Source: Acanthaster planci
Taxonomy: Eukaryota > Echinodermata > Asteroidea > Valvatida > Acanthasteridae
Direction of reading: 5' to 3'
DNA: 61,299 nt
NCBI RefSeq assembly: GCF_001949145.1
Contig: NW_019091413.1
Coordinates: 1,236,823-1,298,121, forward strand
Of this stretch, positions 1-12,662 are shown in pieces. The position numbers were made by a program, and so were the translations under genes. Under the pieces are notes generated by a model, which was not told the origin of the DNA, did no database searches, and worked only from the letters and a program-made list of their open reading frames with translations. Positions within the stretch are counted from its first letter, which is position 1, and each line of letters starts with the position of its first letter.

Positions 1-60
1 TCTTAGGCTGAGTAGGACCTTATGTATATGTCTTAGGCTGAGTAGGACCTTATATCCACT
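1..60. repeat. 30-bp direct repeat, two tandem copies
   Basis: The first 24 bases or so (starting TCTTAGGCTGAGTAGGACCT) recur at 31 with the same 30-bp period before diverging. The array may be longer outside the window. It lies in the DCAF11 intron after exon 8. Confidence 0.85.
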
Positions 61-516
61 CTCAAATAAACAAACATGGACTTACCCTCATTGTTCGTTT
101 ATTGATCTCTCTGTCAAATATATATAAGAAACCATCATTCGCACTGCCAAGAAAAACAGAGACCAGAAATTGAAAGAGGAGTTAATGTATAATTCACAAA
201 GAGGTAACATAAAACTGGTCATCCAACTTCCAACACAGTTTTTTTAATCTTCATTACCAAAAAATGTTATTATTTATCATTTACATTCATAATGCAAATC
301 TTGTAATTAACACTTTGCATTACTTGATCTAACTTTCATTTCATTTTAAACTGTGGAACTAAAGTTTCTTTCTTGGAAAAGAAAATACTTTCACTGTGTT
401 GAAAGGTAATTACTAGTCCATAACAGCAGACAACATATTTGGCAAAATTAATTGTAAATTTACTAATTCCATGTAGTTTGGTAAGACAGAATTTTCTCAA
501 AACTTAAGTAGCATAC

Positions 517-1976
517 CCGGCCAAGATTTCTCTGTTGTTGCTGGAGAATTGTACCGAAAAAGGACAGAAATGGCCATCACCTGGTTCCATGTCCAACGCC
601 ACGTGGGTCTGGAAATCTCCTCGCACATTGCATAAGTGAACTGTTTTGAGTTCAAAGATCAAGAGTTGTAAAGTCACTACAAATTGCTTGCTTTAGAAAA
701 AAATAATAATTCATTAAGCAAGAAAAGAGGAAAAAGTTGCAATTCCCTAAACGCATTCCATTCAGATCAATAATTAAGATTATTCTTCAAACACGTCCTT
801 GTTAAATCATGACTCTTTCTTCGCATTGCTTGCTGTTCAAAAAGTTCAAGTTCTCCAGACAAAAGTATTACAATGCTTTGACTTACTGTACTCTGACCAG
901 CTGGAGTAGATGAGGTAATTCCCATCAGGGCTGCAAAAAGAATAGAAAGAAAAGTCTTATCGGCTCAACTGCTTCCAATTAATAGCTGAATATTCTTTTC
1001 TAATACTGCTCACCTAAGAATTTGCCATCATTTTTGAATTTACAGTTATTAATTTTAATACAAAAACATTTTACAGATCTTCCAATCAATATGGTAAGAA
1101 CTTTAAAAAATATGCATATACTGTACTTTAAAGATCTTCCACATTAAAAAAATACTCATCGTGTTTTTTTTTCAAATTTAATGCGACCGAAAAGTTTAGT
1201 TGCTTCTTTGGTATGATGTGATGGTTATGCTTATACTGTAAATCACCACCTAAACAAGGCCGTGTAATTATCAAACTACAGTATTAACGTGGCCTTTGCA
1301 AATCTTTCTAAACTATAAGAATGTTTTGGATGGTTTTGTAGGACTGAGAGAGGTTGAAATAAGACCAAAAGCACTTTGCATTAGGGCTAATGCCCCTTAA
1401 AAGCGAAATATTTGCCAAAAGTTCCTTGTAAAAAGGCCCAGGGAATTCAGGTAAAGTGTGGAGTTCATTCCAGTTAATTTGTGCATATTGCCACAGAAAA
1501 GACTCTCAAAAACGTGCCAAAGTAGGGAAGGGTGCAAAACCTACAATGTGTCCCTTCAAAAGTGCCAGGATTTTTCAAAATTATGTGTGGTCAAGGACAA
1601 CAATTTCAAATCAAACTAGCTTTGGGACACAATGCAAGTTATGCAACAGCAACAGAGCCAAGATTTTGTCCCCTTCCAAGACTGTGCTCGGTCAACCACA
1701 CGAGGACAACAGGTCAAGATCTGAGAACACCCTCTCCTCCGTATCGCCAATTTCAGACCCATGTACTCTCACCTGAAAGCCGTGTCCAGTATACTCCATC
1801 CGACATTCCGTGCCTTGATCTCTTTGAATTTCATGAATTGGCCATTGGTGGTGTCGTAGATCCTCAGCGTTTGGTCCTGGCATGCCGAGAGGAAGACAGA
1901 GCCATCTTTGGAGTAGTTGCCGCAGAAGGCCTTGGTGCAGTACTGGGCCACTGTCCGCATGGAGTTGGGTAAGAAG
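517..1976 (-). CDS. dcaf11: DCAF11 exons 6-8, first WD40 blades
   Basis: Exons 1773-1976, 887-930 and 517-640 start the seven-bladed propeller. Visible signatures are FLSACQDQTLRIYD (a WD-type strand ending in IYD), the GWSILDTAFSPDGNYLIYSSWSEY blade and FCPFSVQFSSNNREILAGG. The last exon ends two bases into a codon at a GTATGC donor, so coding continues outside the window. No further exon is recognisable in 1-516. Confidence 0.93.
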
Positions 1977-4900
1977 CTGGGAGGAATGGTAAAGAGATAG
2001 GATATGAATGAAGTGAAAGGCCTTGGAAGTCTACAGTTCTTGTGCAAAGAAACACCTGTGAACTTACTGAAGTATAGTGGGAATGCTGACAGCATCACTG
2101 AATAGAAATAAAGAGATTCTTTATAGCAACGGACACAAAACATGGACACAGACAGTCAGCAAAGTTGGATCATATTCAGTTTTGCTGATTGTCTGCATCA
2201 AGTTGTCAGTGTAAGCCCAAACAAAACGTGCACGATGGTATATGTATGGCAGGCACAATGGAACACCGCACATTTTGTGTGTTTTCTCTATTTGACTATG
2301 AAATAAAATCCAAAACCTGTCCACAAATTAGCTGACTGTAAATAAAATGTTGGTACATCAAAATTAACTATGTTTACACGTAGTAGTTTAGCTTCAGGAA
2401 GTGATACATCCACCTCCCCCCCCCAAAAAAATCCCTGACTTTGCATACAAATATGTCCAAGTTTGGAACGCGATTCTGTTTGAAGTTTTGGCTGGGTGTT
2501 GTCAACTCCTGTCTATTCCCCGCTTGTGTCTCGACATCTTATATATTGTGTGCGATCGCTGCAATCATACAGAAGACAGGTTTATCCCCTCAATGGTGGC
2601 AAAGATGAAATCTGGCTCACACTCAAATGCAGTTATCACCAAGCGCTAATGAGTTTGTGCACATTCAGCTGAAAAATAGTACTTTGTCAAAATGTGCAAG
2701 ACGATTGCATGCAAGTGATGTGTTCAGTCTACAGACATCATTGCTTGCTAAAGTCTTGTTCATGCAGAAAGTCCACCAACAGTTGACGGAACAGTGGGAG
2801 GGGGGAACCCCCGACCATTAGACTGAAAAGAAAATTCAATTATGAAGTTTCAATGTACCACCAACGGCTGGTAGCCTATAAAGTTGGAGGGGGAGGGGCA
2901 ACAACCCCCAGCCCCCTCCGTTCCACCGCCGGTGAAGTCCGCCACATACCCTTATGACTACAACATCCACATCCAAGGAGGAAAACCTCAGACATTCCTA
3001 CTCTACTCTGAGTGCTTTCACTTACAACAGCACAAAGTCCAATTTGTTTTAGATGGCAACATGAAAGGACATGTCTAAGTATGGCTCCAAACCTGTTTAC
3101 TCAGACAGGCAGACTCAAGATGGAACAGTGTGTTCAATATAAGAACAGCTGGTGTTCTGATTGTTCAGAAAATGCTAAGTGCATGTATTTAGACACGCTT
3201 GCCACTACAGGAAGATGTCTTCAAGACATATAGGAACACAGAGACAGTTCTCAATTTCAAGTATATTAGAGAGAGAGGGCCAATTACTTGTCTCACCTCT
3301 CTGATACCAAAGAGCGGTCGCCTCTGGAAAAGGTACCAAGGCCGCAACATTTTCCAATGGCTCTCTGGCAATAAGATAATAAAGAAATGTCAAAAAAAGG
3401 AGGTCCAACAGTTGTCATGCTTGTTGGATTTTGCTTGTTACTCTGCATTGAAAAATCATAAAACAGTACTGTACAACTTGGAAATACCTAAAAAGAGTAA
3501 GATGAGAGGCAATTATGTAATCTTCACTCATCACTCAAAGACAGGGTTGCAGCTACACTGGCTAGCACCAGCCGGCACTGCCGGCTGGTGCTAGCCACCA
3601 CTCAACATTACCAGCTGGCACTGGGGATGAAAATGAAGCTTGCCCGCCAGCACAAATTACAATGCATACCACATTATTGCAATTTTTTAGTGTTGAGAGA
3701 AAATGGAATGTTTTCATTTTTTCAAAAATTGTCAAAATACAGCCGGCACTAAAAAATTCCAAGCTACAACCCTGCTCAAAGATTAACATGCTAAATCTCC
3801 TGAGATTAGATCAAGAGTATGTTGCCTGCAAAATCTAAGCTCTGACTTTTTTGTATGGAGATGAAATTCAGTTCTTCAATGTGTATCACTGTGCTTTACA
3901 GGAGACATGGGAAGATTTGAATACACAGTTCTCATGGGGATCACTCAACTGGTCCAACAACTTTTGAATTTCTGTTCGGCAAATTTTGGACCAAGTCTGA
4001 ATTTACAAATACTAAACTCAGCGGAAGTGGGGTTGACAAAAGGTTACTAGAGGGGCTTTTACTGACCTTGCTCAGCATGATGGAGACTGGTGTTACCTTT
4101 GGCAGTGCCCCACTGTGATTCATCCCTGCTCTAAACAGCATCTCTTGTTTCAAATCACTCACCTGTGCAGTTGAAAGACAAACCAATCAAAAGGCATTTT
4201 AAGGAAGGGTTTTCAGAAAAAGTCTTGTTCAGTGGACTCTGGTGTTAGGAAACATGAAGGAGAGGCGATCCCTTTTTCAAGGGAGAAGGAATTGGATTAC
4301 ATCATGCATGTCATGAGACTTCCACTTACAAGTATAACTGGACAGTGTGTCTGACCATAACTCTGGTATTTGCTATGAAGCACACTACAGCAGACCCGAA
4401 GAGCCCAATTAGACTTGATGGTTGACAATCTGAAGTATTCACAAAACCTAAGGTATTCTCACTCCTTTTTATTGCCACAATTCATCATTTTAAAGATATT
4501 CAGAAATCTGCATGTAAAAATGTTTGAATATGCAAATGAGTACTCCGCAGGAAATGTCGAGAGGACGCTGAAAGAGCTCCCTTCCCCACTAGTTCCACCC
4601 CCACAAGCATAAAAACCCCATCCAACAGGTGTGCGAGAGTCGACTAATGTGAGGGGATGCCATTACTGCTGTGACATTAAACTCAAGTGAATGTTTTGAG
4701 ATCTGAAGTACTTATTTTGGCAAGTCAAAGTGCCCTTTCGGTCAGAGAGGTACCCAAAGCATGCGCAGCACATGCGCACAAGTATGGTGTCACTGCAGTA
4801 AATGGCCTCTAATTCTGGTTGATGGATTAGCCTGTACTGGCCAGTGACAATATTTTCCCCTGGATCAGGTGCCAGTCTATATTGGCTTCTCTCCAGCTGA

Positions 4901-7384
4901 TGTCTGTACTCATATCTAGTCCTGTTTAGTGACAGGCAAGTTTAGAGTGAAGGTGGGCTTGCCCAGCTAAAACATGTGCACCTGGATTTGAACCTTAGAC
5001 CTTTTGAACACAGACCAGCATCAGTGACTTGACCACTGTATCATACATTACTAGTAATGCAGTGGCATAGCTGAATACACAATTTTGCATTTTCCTGTAA
5101 AGGGGCCCAATTCAGTGTGGAGAGAGACCTAAATAAAATATAAACAAATTCAGATGCTTGGGCATCATTGCTGTAGTCTGGATGGCCATAACAGCCATCA
5201 TTACAAAAAGTGCTGGGTCATGTTGAGTCGGCTCTGTTTTGGCAACATGTTTTTGTTTACAAAACATCACGTACAATCTACGGTTGACCTTTGTACTTTT
5301 GGAAGCTGACAATGCAAATTATAAAATACATACCAACACATTTCATGGCTGAAAAAATCATGCCACTAGAAGGTCACAGATATGTTTTTTTGGGTGGGGA
5401 AGCTAGAAATAATTTTCATTTCCAACCTCAGTTTATATTCATAAGTCTACGTATCTCTGCCAAATTTGGTGTTCATCATAACATGTGCAATGGGTTTGCT
5501 AATGCTACCCACTGCAGCCCACAAACAGGTCAAAATCAAATGTTAAGAACATACATATACCAAAGCATGTAAAGCATTTCCACTCAACTTAACCCCCTCC
5601 CCATAAGGAAGCCACATTCCAGCCCTTCCAATGCCAGCAAATTCACATCAGCTCGACCTCGATCCCGGCCATAGTCTTGCAACCAGACAAGAAAACATGC
5701 GGCACTAGGTGAGAAATTTAAAGATAAGAGACAATCATAACATGATAAAATCCACGGAACTTTGCTGGTCAACTTACATCGATGGCTCTCGTGTCTGGAT
5801 TGAGGTCGGCTGAAACACAAACAAAATAAATGTTATCAGGAAAATAGCAAAACTTGTGAAAAAAATTGGGTCAGGATTGAACTGGCTGATTCAGCTTTAA
5901 CATTCAGTCTCATTATATTGAGTAGAGGCATTGGAAATACAGAAAAAGTGATTCATAATGTCAAACACTTTGAACTGTGTGTGATGATCACTTTCTGAAT
6001 AAATTACATTAACTGCTTCGAGTGGTAGAGCAAAGTTACATGTCGCCATCCTCAGTGATCCCTTGATCATTGTGTGTCTACCAAAGACATTATTAAAATA
6101 ATTTTTGTAATGAATATCTTACAGCTTTGTGTGATCAATAAAATTTGGACATCATGGTTGGGGGTAACGTTTACTTTTCTTCTTGAGATGTCACTTCTGT
6201 ATTTTCAGTCAACCACATGACATGTAGTAGAACTGTGGTAAAGAAAGTTTCCTTTTTTGAGGGGGGGTGGGATTCTTACAGATATTTGTTACCTTGAGGA
6301 CAGCATTCTATGAGTGAATCATCATCGCTGTCTCCAAAATCCAAGTCAGGTCCAGAGGAAATCAGTCGAATCTGACCACTAGGGCAGAAAATATTACAAA
6401 ATTGTGGATGCCTAGTGTACAACTAGGCCAAACATTTCTGGGACCTGTTTGTGGAACAAAGACTAATGTCCATGACCATACCTGTACACAATGTTGCCAG
6501 GTCCCTTATTTTGTTACTTACTGTGAAAACCAATCAGGTGGCGAAATTAGGGACCCGGCAACTATATGGTTATGGACAGGGAAGCATGGACGGAACTTTA
6601 CAATATTTCATAGTTTGTGTGCCAGTTGACTAGATGATGGCCAAAACGGTCCAAAGCCCATCTGATAAAGATGACACTGTTTCAGTTGTACTGGCTGAGG
6701 ATCCATTTTCAGATCTTGGCAATGGTCCTTAATTATGGTATAGCACAATTTCAGATATCAAACAAATACAATATTCACCAAATATCTGAAACCTTTCATG
6801 TTAGCTGAAGGTGTAATGCTTCGAGGAGGGAGGGAACCAAACAACATCAATAATAGGAGGTGCTGCTCAGGAGGGTCATGCTATTTAGCATCAACAAGCC
6901 TCAACAAAGCATCAACTAATTATTAAACCATATTTCTACAAAATAGTTTATATTTACAACATTAATTAGGCTCCTTCATATCATATTCAATGGCTCTGCA
7001 TAATATTTATGAGTGTGGAAATTGGAGTGATGCATCCAACATTTACATGTAGGGCCTAGGGCCAACAACTGACCAAGTATAACCCAGATGAATGGCATTA
7101 GGAATAATGGGATTTAAGCTTCCTGTCCTTGGTATTTCTCAGGTGATCAGCTCATTATGACGATCAAGCTGACACAAATAGGCCTGGTTATGTAAGTGAA
7201 TGCAGATCAAGTTATCAATAATAACATCATGTTGTCATGTCCATCGAGCGACTTACCTTCGCATTAAATACGCCAACAGTTCCGCGTAGTCCATTTCCGA
7301 CTCGTCTCTGCCCCTAGCTCTAGACCCGGCATTGCTAGAACCCAAATCTTGCCTTGACCTCTCATCGCTTTGTCTGGACCCCAT
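517..7384 (-). CDS. dcaf11: DCAF11 (WDR23) orthologue, 5' eight exons, partial at left edge
   Basis: WD40 substrate receptor of the CUL4-DDB1 ubiquitin ligase; the vertebrate protein is best known for degrading NRF2 family factors. Exons on the minus strand, in order: 7257-7384, 6293-6378, 5778-5809, 4067-4162, 3297-3364, 1773-1976, 887-930, 517-640. Every junction is GT-AG and the phases chain without a break (782 nt, about 260 residues). Diagnostic matches to the vertebrate protein: MGSRQSDERS at the start, AYLMRRSGQIRL near residue 40, PDTRAID, then KAFCGNYSKDGSVFLSACQD, IKARNVGWSILD, YLIYSSWSEYIHLCN and REILAGG. Start chosen because the first exon opens with ATG and matches the family N terminus. 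The remaining WD repeats and stop must lie left of position 1. Identity is from remembered family sequence; exon limits are read directly. Confidence 0.93.
3297..7384 (-). CDS. dcaf11: DCAF11 N-terminal exons 1-5 (pre-propeller region)
   Basis: These five exons encode roughly residues 1-136. Exon 1 carries a charged Arg/Ser/Asp-rich leader and the AELLAYLMRR helix typical of the family. Exon 2 has an acidic stretch DFGDSDDDS, and exon 3 is only 32 nt. Exon 4 encodes LKQEMLFRAGMN and PKVTPVSIMLSK. Exon 5 encodes RAIGKCCGLGTFSRGDRS, which lines up with the vertebrate RERGLCHRGSFSLGEQSR segment. The tiny exon 3 and the weak donor GTCAGT of exon 4 are the least certain limits, but phase is consistent through both. 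Intron 4 carries the hAT MITE described separately. Confidence 0.85.
3542..3774. mobile_element. hAT-type MITE with exact 8-bp target duplication
   Basis: A 233-bp non-coding element in DCAF11 intron 4. Ends are inverted: CAGGGTTGCAGCT on the left and AGCTACAACCCTG on the right, one mismatch in 13. The CAGGG start is typical of hAT transposons. The element is flanked by identical octamers CTCAAAGA at 3534-3541 and 3775-3782, the target-site duplication length expected for hAT. No transposase is encoded, so it must have moved with an enzyme supplied elsewhere. An intact duplication suggests a fairly recent insertion. Confidence 0.88.
3559..3597. repeat. 39-bp near-perfect palindrome inside the MITE
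   Basis: Two 19-nt arms (TGGCTAGCACCAGCCGGCA and its exact complement) are separated by a single C. It could extrude as a cruciform or form a very stable hairpin. It sits next to the left end of the hAT MITE; a shorter GCCGGCACT copy lies near the right end. Confidence 0.95.
4980..5045 (-). mobile_element. tRNA-derived SINE head (degenerate)
   Basis: On the minus strand an A-box-like GATACAGTGGT (5032-5042) is followed about 40 nt later by a B-box GGTTCAAATCC (4984-4994), the spacing of an internal RNA polymerase III promoter. The tRNA fold is not preserved, so this is a SINE head rather than a tRNA gene. The unique tail probably extends to about 4800, but its end is not clear. It lies in DCAF11 intron 3. 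Confidence 0.6.
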
Positions 7385-10300
7385 TAGAAATACGAGAAAT
7401 CCAGGGTTACTTTGGTTTCATCAGTCACCGGTGCGTCATTAACTCTTGATCGTTGTGCCCGGCAACTTGTCGGAAACGCAGTTGGATCAAGTTAAATAAC
7501 AGTGTTTACACAGGCCCAATGCTATGGCCGTGCGCAGTGCATGCTAGTGCTGGTGGTGTCTGTGGTAAAAGAATAGAGGGCGCTGCTTTCGCACCCTTGT
7601 TCATAGATTTACTGCAAAAGCTCTATTTGGCCATCGGGCATTGTTCCAGCGGAATAAACAATCTTTTGTTGCAGCATGGAGGAAGGGATATTGCAGATAC
7701 CGAAACAGTCCAAGGGTGAATCCAGCCTCAGAACCAAATTTCGGGGGACCTGGGGGGGGTCCAAAATTTTGGGGAAAAAATTCATTGAACTTTTTTATGG
7801 CCTTTCTGGGGGGCGGGGCTACGTCTGTTATTTTTCATACGCTTTTGGGAAGAAAAAAAATGAAATAAAGGCCCATAACCTTTGTCTCATTTCCTTTAAA
7901 AAAATTATTCTTTTGGCTCTTTTTTTGCAGGGGGGGTGGAACCGTTTGTTGATGTTTGATACACACAATAGGTCACGTAACTTAGCGGACGCAATCGTAC
8001 GTCTGTTACTATTAAGCGTATAATAACTGGCCAACTAAATAATCAGTGTTTCAAATGTCTCGAATGCAGTCAACACGTTTTCAACCCCAAAAGACAACCT
8101 TACAGTGAATTGGATTAGTACGGTAACCGCTCAACCTCTCCCACCATTGTCATCTCTCGCACAATTGCGAAAACTTTCTTTAACTTGGTAGAAATTGTTT
8201 GGTACGCTTTCCACTGCGGGTCGCACTGTATCGCCCCGAATCGTCATCATTTCAAAAGCAAGGAAGACCTATGAACGAAGCCAACAATTGAATTTCCTCG
8301 AAGGAATATGATGATATTGCAAAACATCAAAGAGTCGACTTAAGGTGTTGTACCTTCATCACCAAAAATCAGGAAGACTCAATTCACGATCTTCTTGTCA
8401 AGCAGTGCAATAACTCTCCTTTATTTTCCTGTCGTACTTACTATGTCAACTTTACATCCTGTTTTGCTACGTTTAATTATGTTATTTTCGTATGTGTTTT
8501 TCCAAATGACTCTTATTTCTGTGTTTTTTTCCAGTAAAGGTGTACCGGGCAATTCGGAATGACTTACTGGTTTATAATAATTTTCAGATGTGAATCTCAT
8601 GATCAGTGTGCATGACTTGCAGTGTTAATTGTTCCACTGGGAAGGCACAAGTCGGTTCAGTGCTCACCTCATCCTACAAGGGCATAATGCACAGTATTTG
8701 TAGTAAAATGATGTTTGGCCCATGTTTCGTGATACACCCCCACACATAACAGTGCAAATCGGATAGAAATAGCACCACCTGGGCATTGTGACGTTCAGGA
8801 ATCAGATAAAATAAAAGATTATGAGCACCAAGTCACTTTTTGATGTTTGCTAAATATTTGTCATCCTCCGATACCCTCTCAAAAATTCCCTGCACGCGTT
8901 ACTATGCTTACAATAATTCTCACCATTAGTTTGAAATAGCGCCCCCATTTCATTTCAGGTTGCATCACCCATGCGTCACCGGAGATCAGCGATTGCTCTA
9001 CACGTGAATGAAATGCCCGGTGCAATCAGAAATCATAGCCTGCGCCACCGGACACCTACGCCGGCGGCGCAGAGATATAGCAATGCATGAATTCTAATTT
9101 CTTTTCATTTTCAAGAGTGTGAAAAAGGGAGAATGCTACTTCCCCCCTACATGTTTTTCTCAATCTCAACTTTTTTTTCTGCTGATGTCTTGACACTAAT
9201 TTGACAATCAGACATTCTGTTCTCGCAAAATGTCCGTTACTTTCCATAAGCTCGACAGAATATGTTCATTCACATTGTGCTCAATGTGCGTGCATGGGAT
9301 GAGTGTGAGCTTCTCATTAACTCAGATCATGGAGCTATTGAGTCAGCTTCATGCTCAGACCATTAAAACAAAACAGGGCATCGTTGTAAGAACGTCCAGA
9401 ATTAGCTGTAAGTGAAGATTAAAAATTTTCCTTGCTAACATGTAACATAAAGAACATGAAATGAAACTATCTGGTCTCCATAATCACCCCCCCCCCAAAA
9501 AAAAACCTTTCCGCAGCCCAAGCCCATTGCAAGACGCCATCTCACATTAGTCTGGCTCTTTCCTTCCTTACGAAGTGTATTTAATAAACTTTGTGCGTAG
9601 TAGGTAACCATACATCCACAAACAACGCTAAGCCATGACAACATTAAACAATTTATGGCTATAGCTGTGGGTTTCGCCCGTCACACACCACAGTACTCAG
9701 TCGTAGCCTTAGCTTATAACCCAGCCTTAGACTCGGCGTTTTCGGTATACACCTACCGTGTATGATGAACGCGTACCTTCCAACATGTAGAATGTACATG
9801 GATCTGAGGCGTATCGGTCGTCGGTTTTGCGATTCTCTTCAGGGAAACGTCTGTAAATAACTGTTTCTTCGCGAATCATATTTTCGGAAAGAGTTCCATA
9901 CGTGGACATCACTTATTTTCCCTTGCAGTGCCAGTGGTTTGCCAAGCCATCAGAAAGTGATGACAATGTTCCATAATGTCAAATTTAGCAGTGAAAATAT
10001 TAATTTATCGATAATTGAATTTATGATTTGCAAAATGACCTGGACTGGTCTCATATTATTTGTGCGCAGGATGTAAAGTGGTGTTCGTGTACATGGTGTA
10101 TGGAACTCTTTCCTGTTGTTTTATACTCGTGTAGGCCTAGGCATGCTATGCATGATTGGTCTGTGGCTACGTTGCTGTGTTTAAAAATGTATATCGTGGA
10201 GTACCCTAATAAATTCAAATATTCGCTCATCCAACTTTCCCGTCGTGAAACTCTTCAACAAAATTATGCACTGATGTTAATTTAACTGTTGATGACAGAT

Positions 10301-10944
10301 TGTCACTTCGCAGCTACATGTATGTGCGAATAAAAAGTTTTTCCACGGAGAATTCGGGAAAAATGTCAGCAGAGCATAAAACCTTACTTTACAGACTAAA
10401 TTCTACAAAATAAACTGGTTAAAATTGTCTAGAAAATGAATAAACGATCCCTGTTCATTCATGATTGATGTTGGATGTCTAATACAGGCACTAATGACGA
10501 CTTTGATCAACTTTTGCCAAGTATTGAGGGCGTTATCAAAAATACGGAGCCTGAAAAAGTACTGCGCACTATACTTTTGAGATTTCCATTGGCAACGACA
10601 GGCGCGGATTCGGTGGCATTGTACTTGTGACTTTTTTCATAAATACACGTAGAAAGAGAAATTTTGTCATAATATCCAGATAAGTCAAGCTTTCAACACC
10701 TGAAAATGGAGCTATAAAAATTCAGTACATTTAAGAATAAATTTTGGTCAAGTACTAAGTGCGCGAATTATGGTGACTCGCGGATAGGCCAAGACTATGT
10801 CGTAGACATAGGATTAGCCCAACCAGTCACTGAGATGAGTGTGTGGCTATGTTAATATTAATGTTAATGACTAATGTTATTGCTTCGCTCACTTTGTGCC
10901 TGTAGGCCTTTACCCCCAGAACTGTGGGGTCCGTCCTCTGCCAC

Positions 10945-11484
10945 NNNNNNNNNNNNNNNNNNNNNNNNNNNNNNNNNNNNNNNNNNNNNNNNNNNNNNNN
11001 NNNNNNNNNNNNNNNNNNNNNNNNNNNNNNNNNNNNNNNNNNNNNNNNNNNNNNNNNNNNNNNNNNNNNNNNNNNNNNNNNNNNNNNNNNNNNNNNNNNN
11101 NNNNNNNNNNNNNNNNNNNNNNNNNNNNNNNNNNNNNNNNNNNNNNNNNNNNNNNNNNNNNNNNNNNNNNNNNNNNNNNNNNNNNNNNNNNNNNNNNNNN
11201 NNNNNNNNNNNNNNNNNNNNNNNNNNNNNNNNNNNNNNNNNNNNNNNNNNNNNNNNNNNNNNNNNNNNNNNNNNNNNNNNNNNNNNNNNNNNNNNNNNNN
11301 NNNNNNNNNNNNNNNNNNNNNNNNNNNNNNNNNNNNNNNNNNNNNNNNNNNNNNNNNNNNNNNNNNNNNNNNNNNNNNNNNNNNNNNNNNNNNNNNNNNN
11401 NNNNNNNNNNNNNNNNNNNNNNNNNNNNNNNNNNNNNNNNNNNNNNNNNNNNNNNNNNNNNNNNNNNNNNNNNNNNNNNNNNNN
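10945..11484. other. Assembly gap (540 N)
   Basis: A run of N only. The right flank carries the ATTCGGT/ACCGAAT palindrome and more ATTCGAA-like strings, so an unresolved repeat is a likely cause. Open frames crossing the gap are artefacts. Confidence 0.99.
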
Positions 11485-11542
11485 GAGAGGCTATTGTATT
11501 GATCATAATGTACAATTGTGTGTGTTATTACCGGTCGGTGTG

Positions 11543-11564
11543 ACCGAATATTCAGATATTCGGT
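11543..11564. repeat. Inverted repeat ACCGAATAT / ATATTCGGT
   Basis: Nine-bp perfect stem with a TCAG loop, immediately right of the assembly gap. Further TATTCGAA-type strings follow to about 11605. This looks like the edge of a repeat that the assembly could not span. Confidence 0.8.
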
Positions 11565-12555
11565 TAAATTGAAGATCAAATATTTGAATAGTGAATTATT
11601 CGAACTGACTCAGCCCTAGTATTAGGCTATAGGATGTACCAAAAATTGTCAAAATATCACTTCTTTAAATGAGGCATACTGAAAATATTGTTGATCTGTT
11701 GACGCCGACCTGCCTTAACGTGGTGCACTTTGGGTTTTTGCCTCCACTTCCTTGCAGGAGCAATATTTTTACCTTGTATTACACAGTTAAGGACACTTCA
11801 TAAAGCTCTCAGCATTCCCATTTATAAATTTGAGTTTACACACCAGCTACAAAGTTCCAATGAAATTCTTTTTCGGCCTGGTTTTCCGATTTTTTTTTTC
11901 AAAGTGCGCAATGAACTCTAAAATGTACCCCTGAACTAGGGCAATAATTTTCTTACAGACTTGTAACTTGGGCTTGTTCTGGAGTTGTAACCCTAGTCAA
12001 ATGCGCTCGGATAGTCGAAATGTTAAAAGAGCCGGGATAATCATATTGCAAATATTTTGACCATGCAGGAATTACACTGCTGTTGCCAGAACAAACTTCT
12101 TACCAATACTGTCTCAGGCTGTATGCCCTGGTGGTTAAGTGCTGGGGTTCAGTCCCATTTCTTGCCCCAAAGAAGGGACAGTCATTTTGCTACGATCATA
12201 TACATGTGTTGTATGGATAAGCAATTAGCGTGACACATCCAAGTGTGTCATACATACTGTAAATTACCATGTTCTTTGCTTTTCACCTGTGTGTATAAAA
12301 TGTTTTTTCTCATAACAACTCTGCATTAACCCACCCACAAAATGTTTAGTGTCATCGGTATTCCTCCATGGTGTCATCTACTGTGACCGCACTCTCAATT
12401 TACATCATGTACCTTTGTCTCTGCAGTTTTGTTTACTTGTAAAAAAAAGTACATGTACATTGTACATGTTGAAACTCGTTGAAATTCAAATCTGTAAGGA
12501 TACACTTCAAACTAGGTAAATCTCACCATTTTGCCATTTTTTGTCTGTTTTGTAG

Positions 12556-12662
12556 GTGTAGCAAGTGGAAGTGATTTCAAATAATGCAATTTACTGAGTG
12601 GAGGTCACTGTATCACCTTGACTCATAGCATGGCATCAGATGTACATGTTCACCCATCACAG
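12556..12662 (+). CDS. aktip: Tentative first coding exon of AKTIP ([11 protein letters not shown])
   Basis: A TTTTGTAG acceptor at 12555 and a CAG/GTAAGG donor at 12662 frame a 107-nt block. Its ATG at 12630 has A at -3 and G at +4 and encodes eleven residues ending in phase 0, exactly the phase needed by the exon at 17636. The upstream part would be 5'UTR. Eleven residues are too few for a homology call; the real start could lie in another exon of the 5-kb intron that follows. Confidence 0.5.

Larger units (their letters stand above)
7385..12555. other. Intergenic region between DCAF11 and AKTIP
   Basis: No conserved coding exon is visible. The DCAF11 5'UTR and promoter must lie just right of 7384. 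An upstream non-coding AKTIP exon and its promoter may also be here, but I cannot place them. The stretch contains G-runs near 7750-7930, a C/A run near 9487, an assembly gap, a small palindrome at 11543-11564 and otherwise plain AT-leaning sequence. Confidence 0.6.

Noticed and set aside
10827-11579. Frames of 190-250 residues on both strands
   Set aside because: They are almost entirely the run of N in the assembly gap.
12115-12160. GGTGGTTAAGTG and GGTTCAGTCCC, looking like A and B boxes of a tRNA
   Set aside because: The boxes are only a few bases apart, far too close for a tRNA or an intact SINE promoter.
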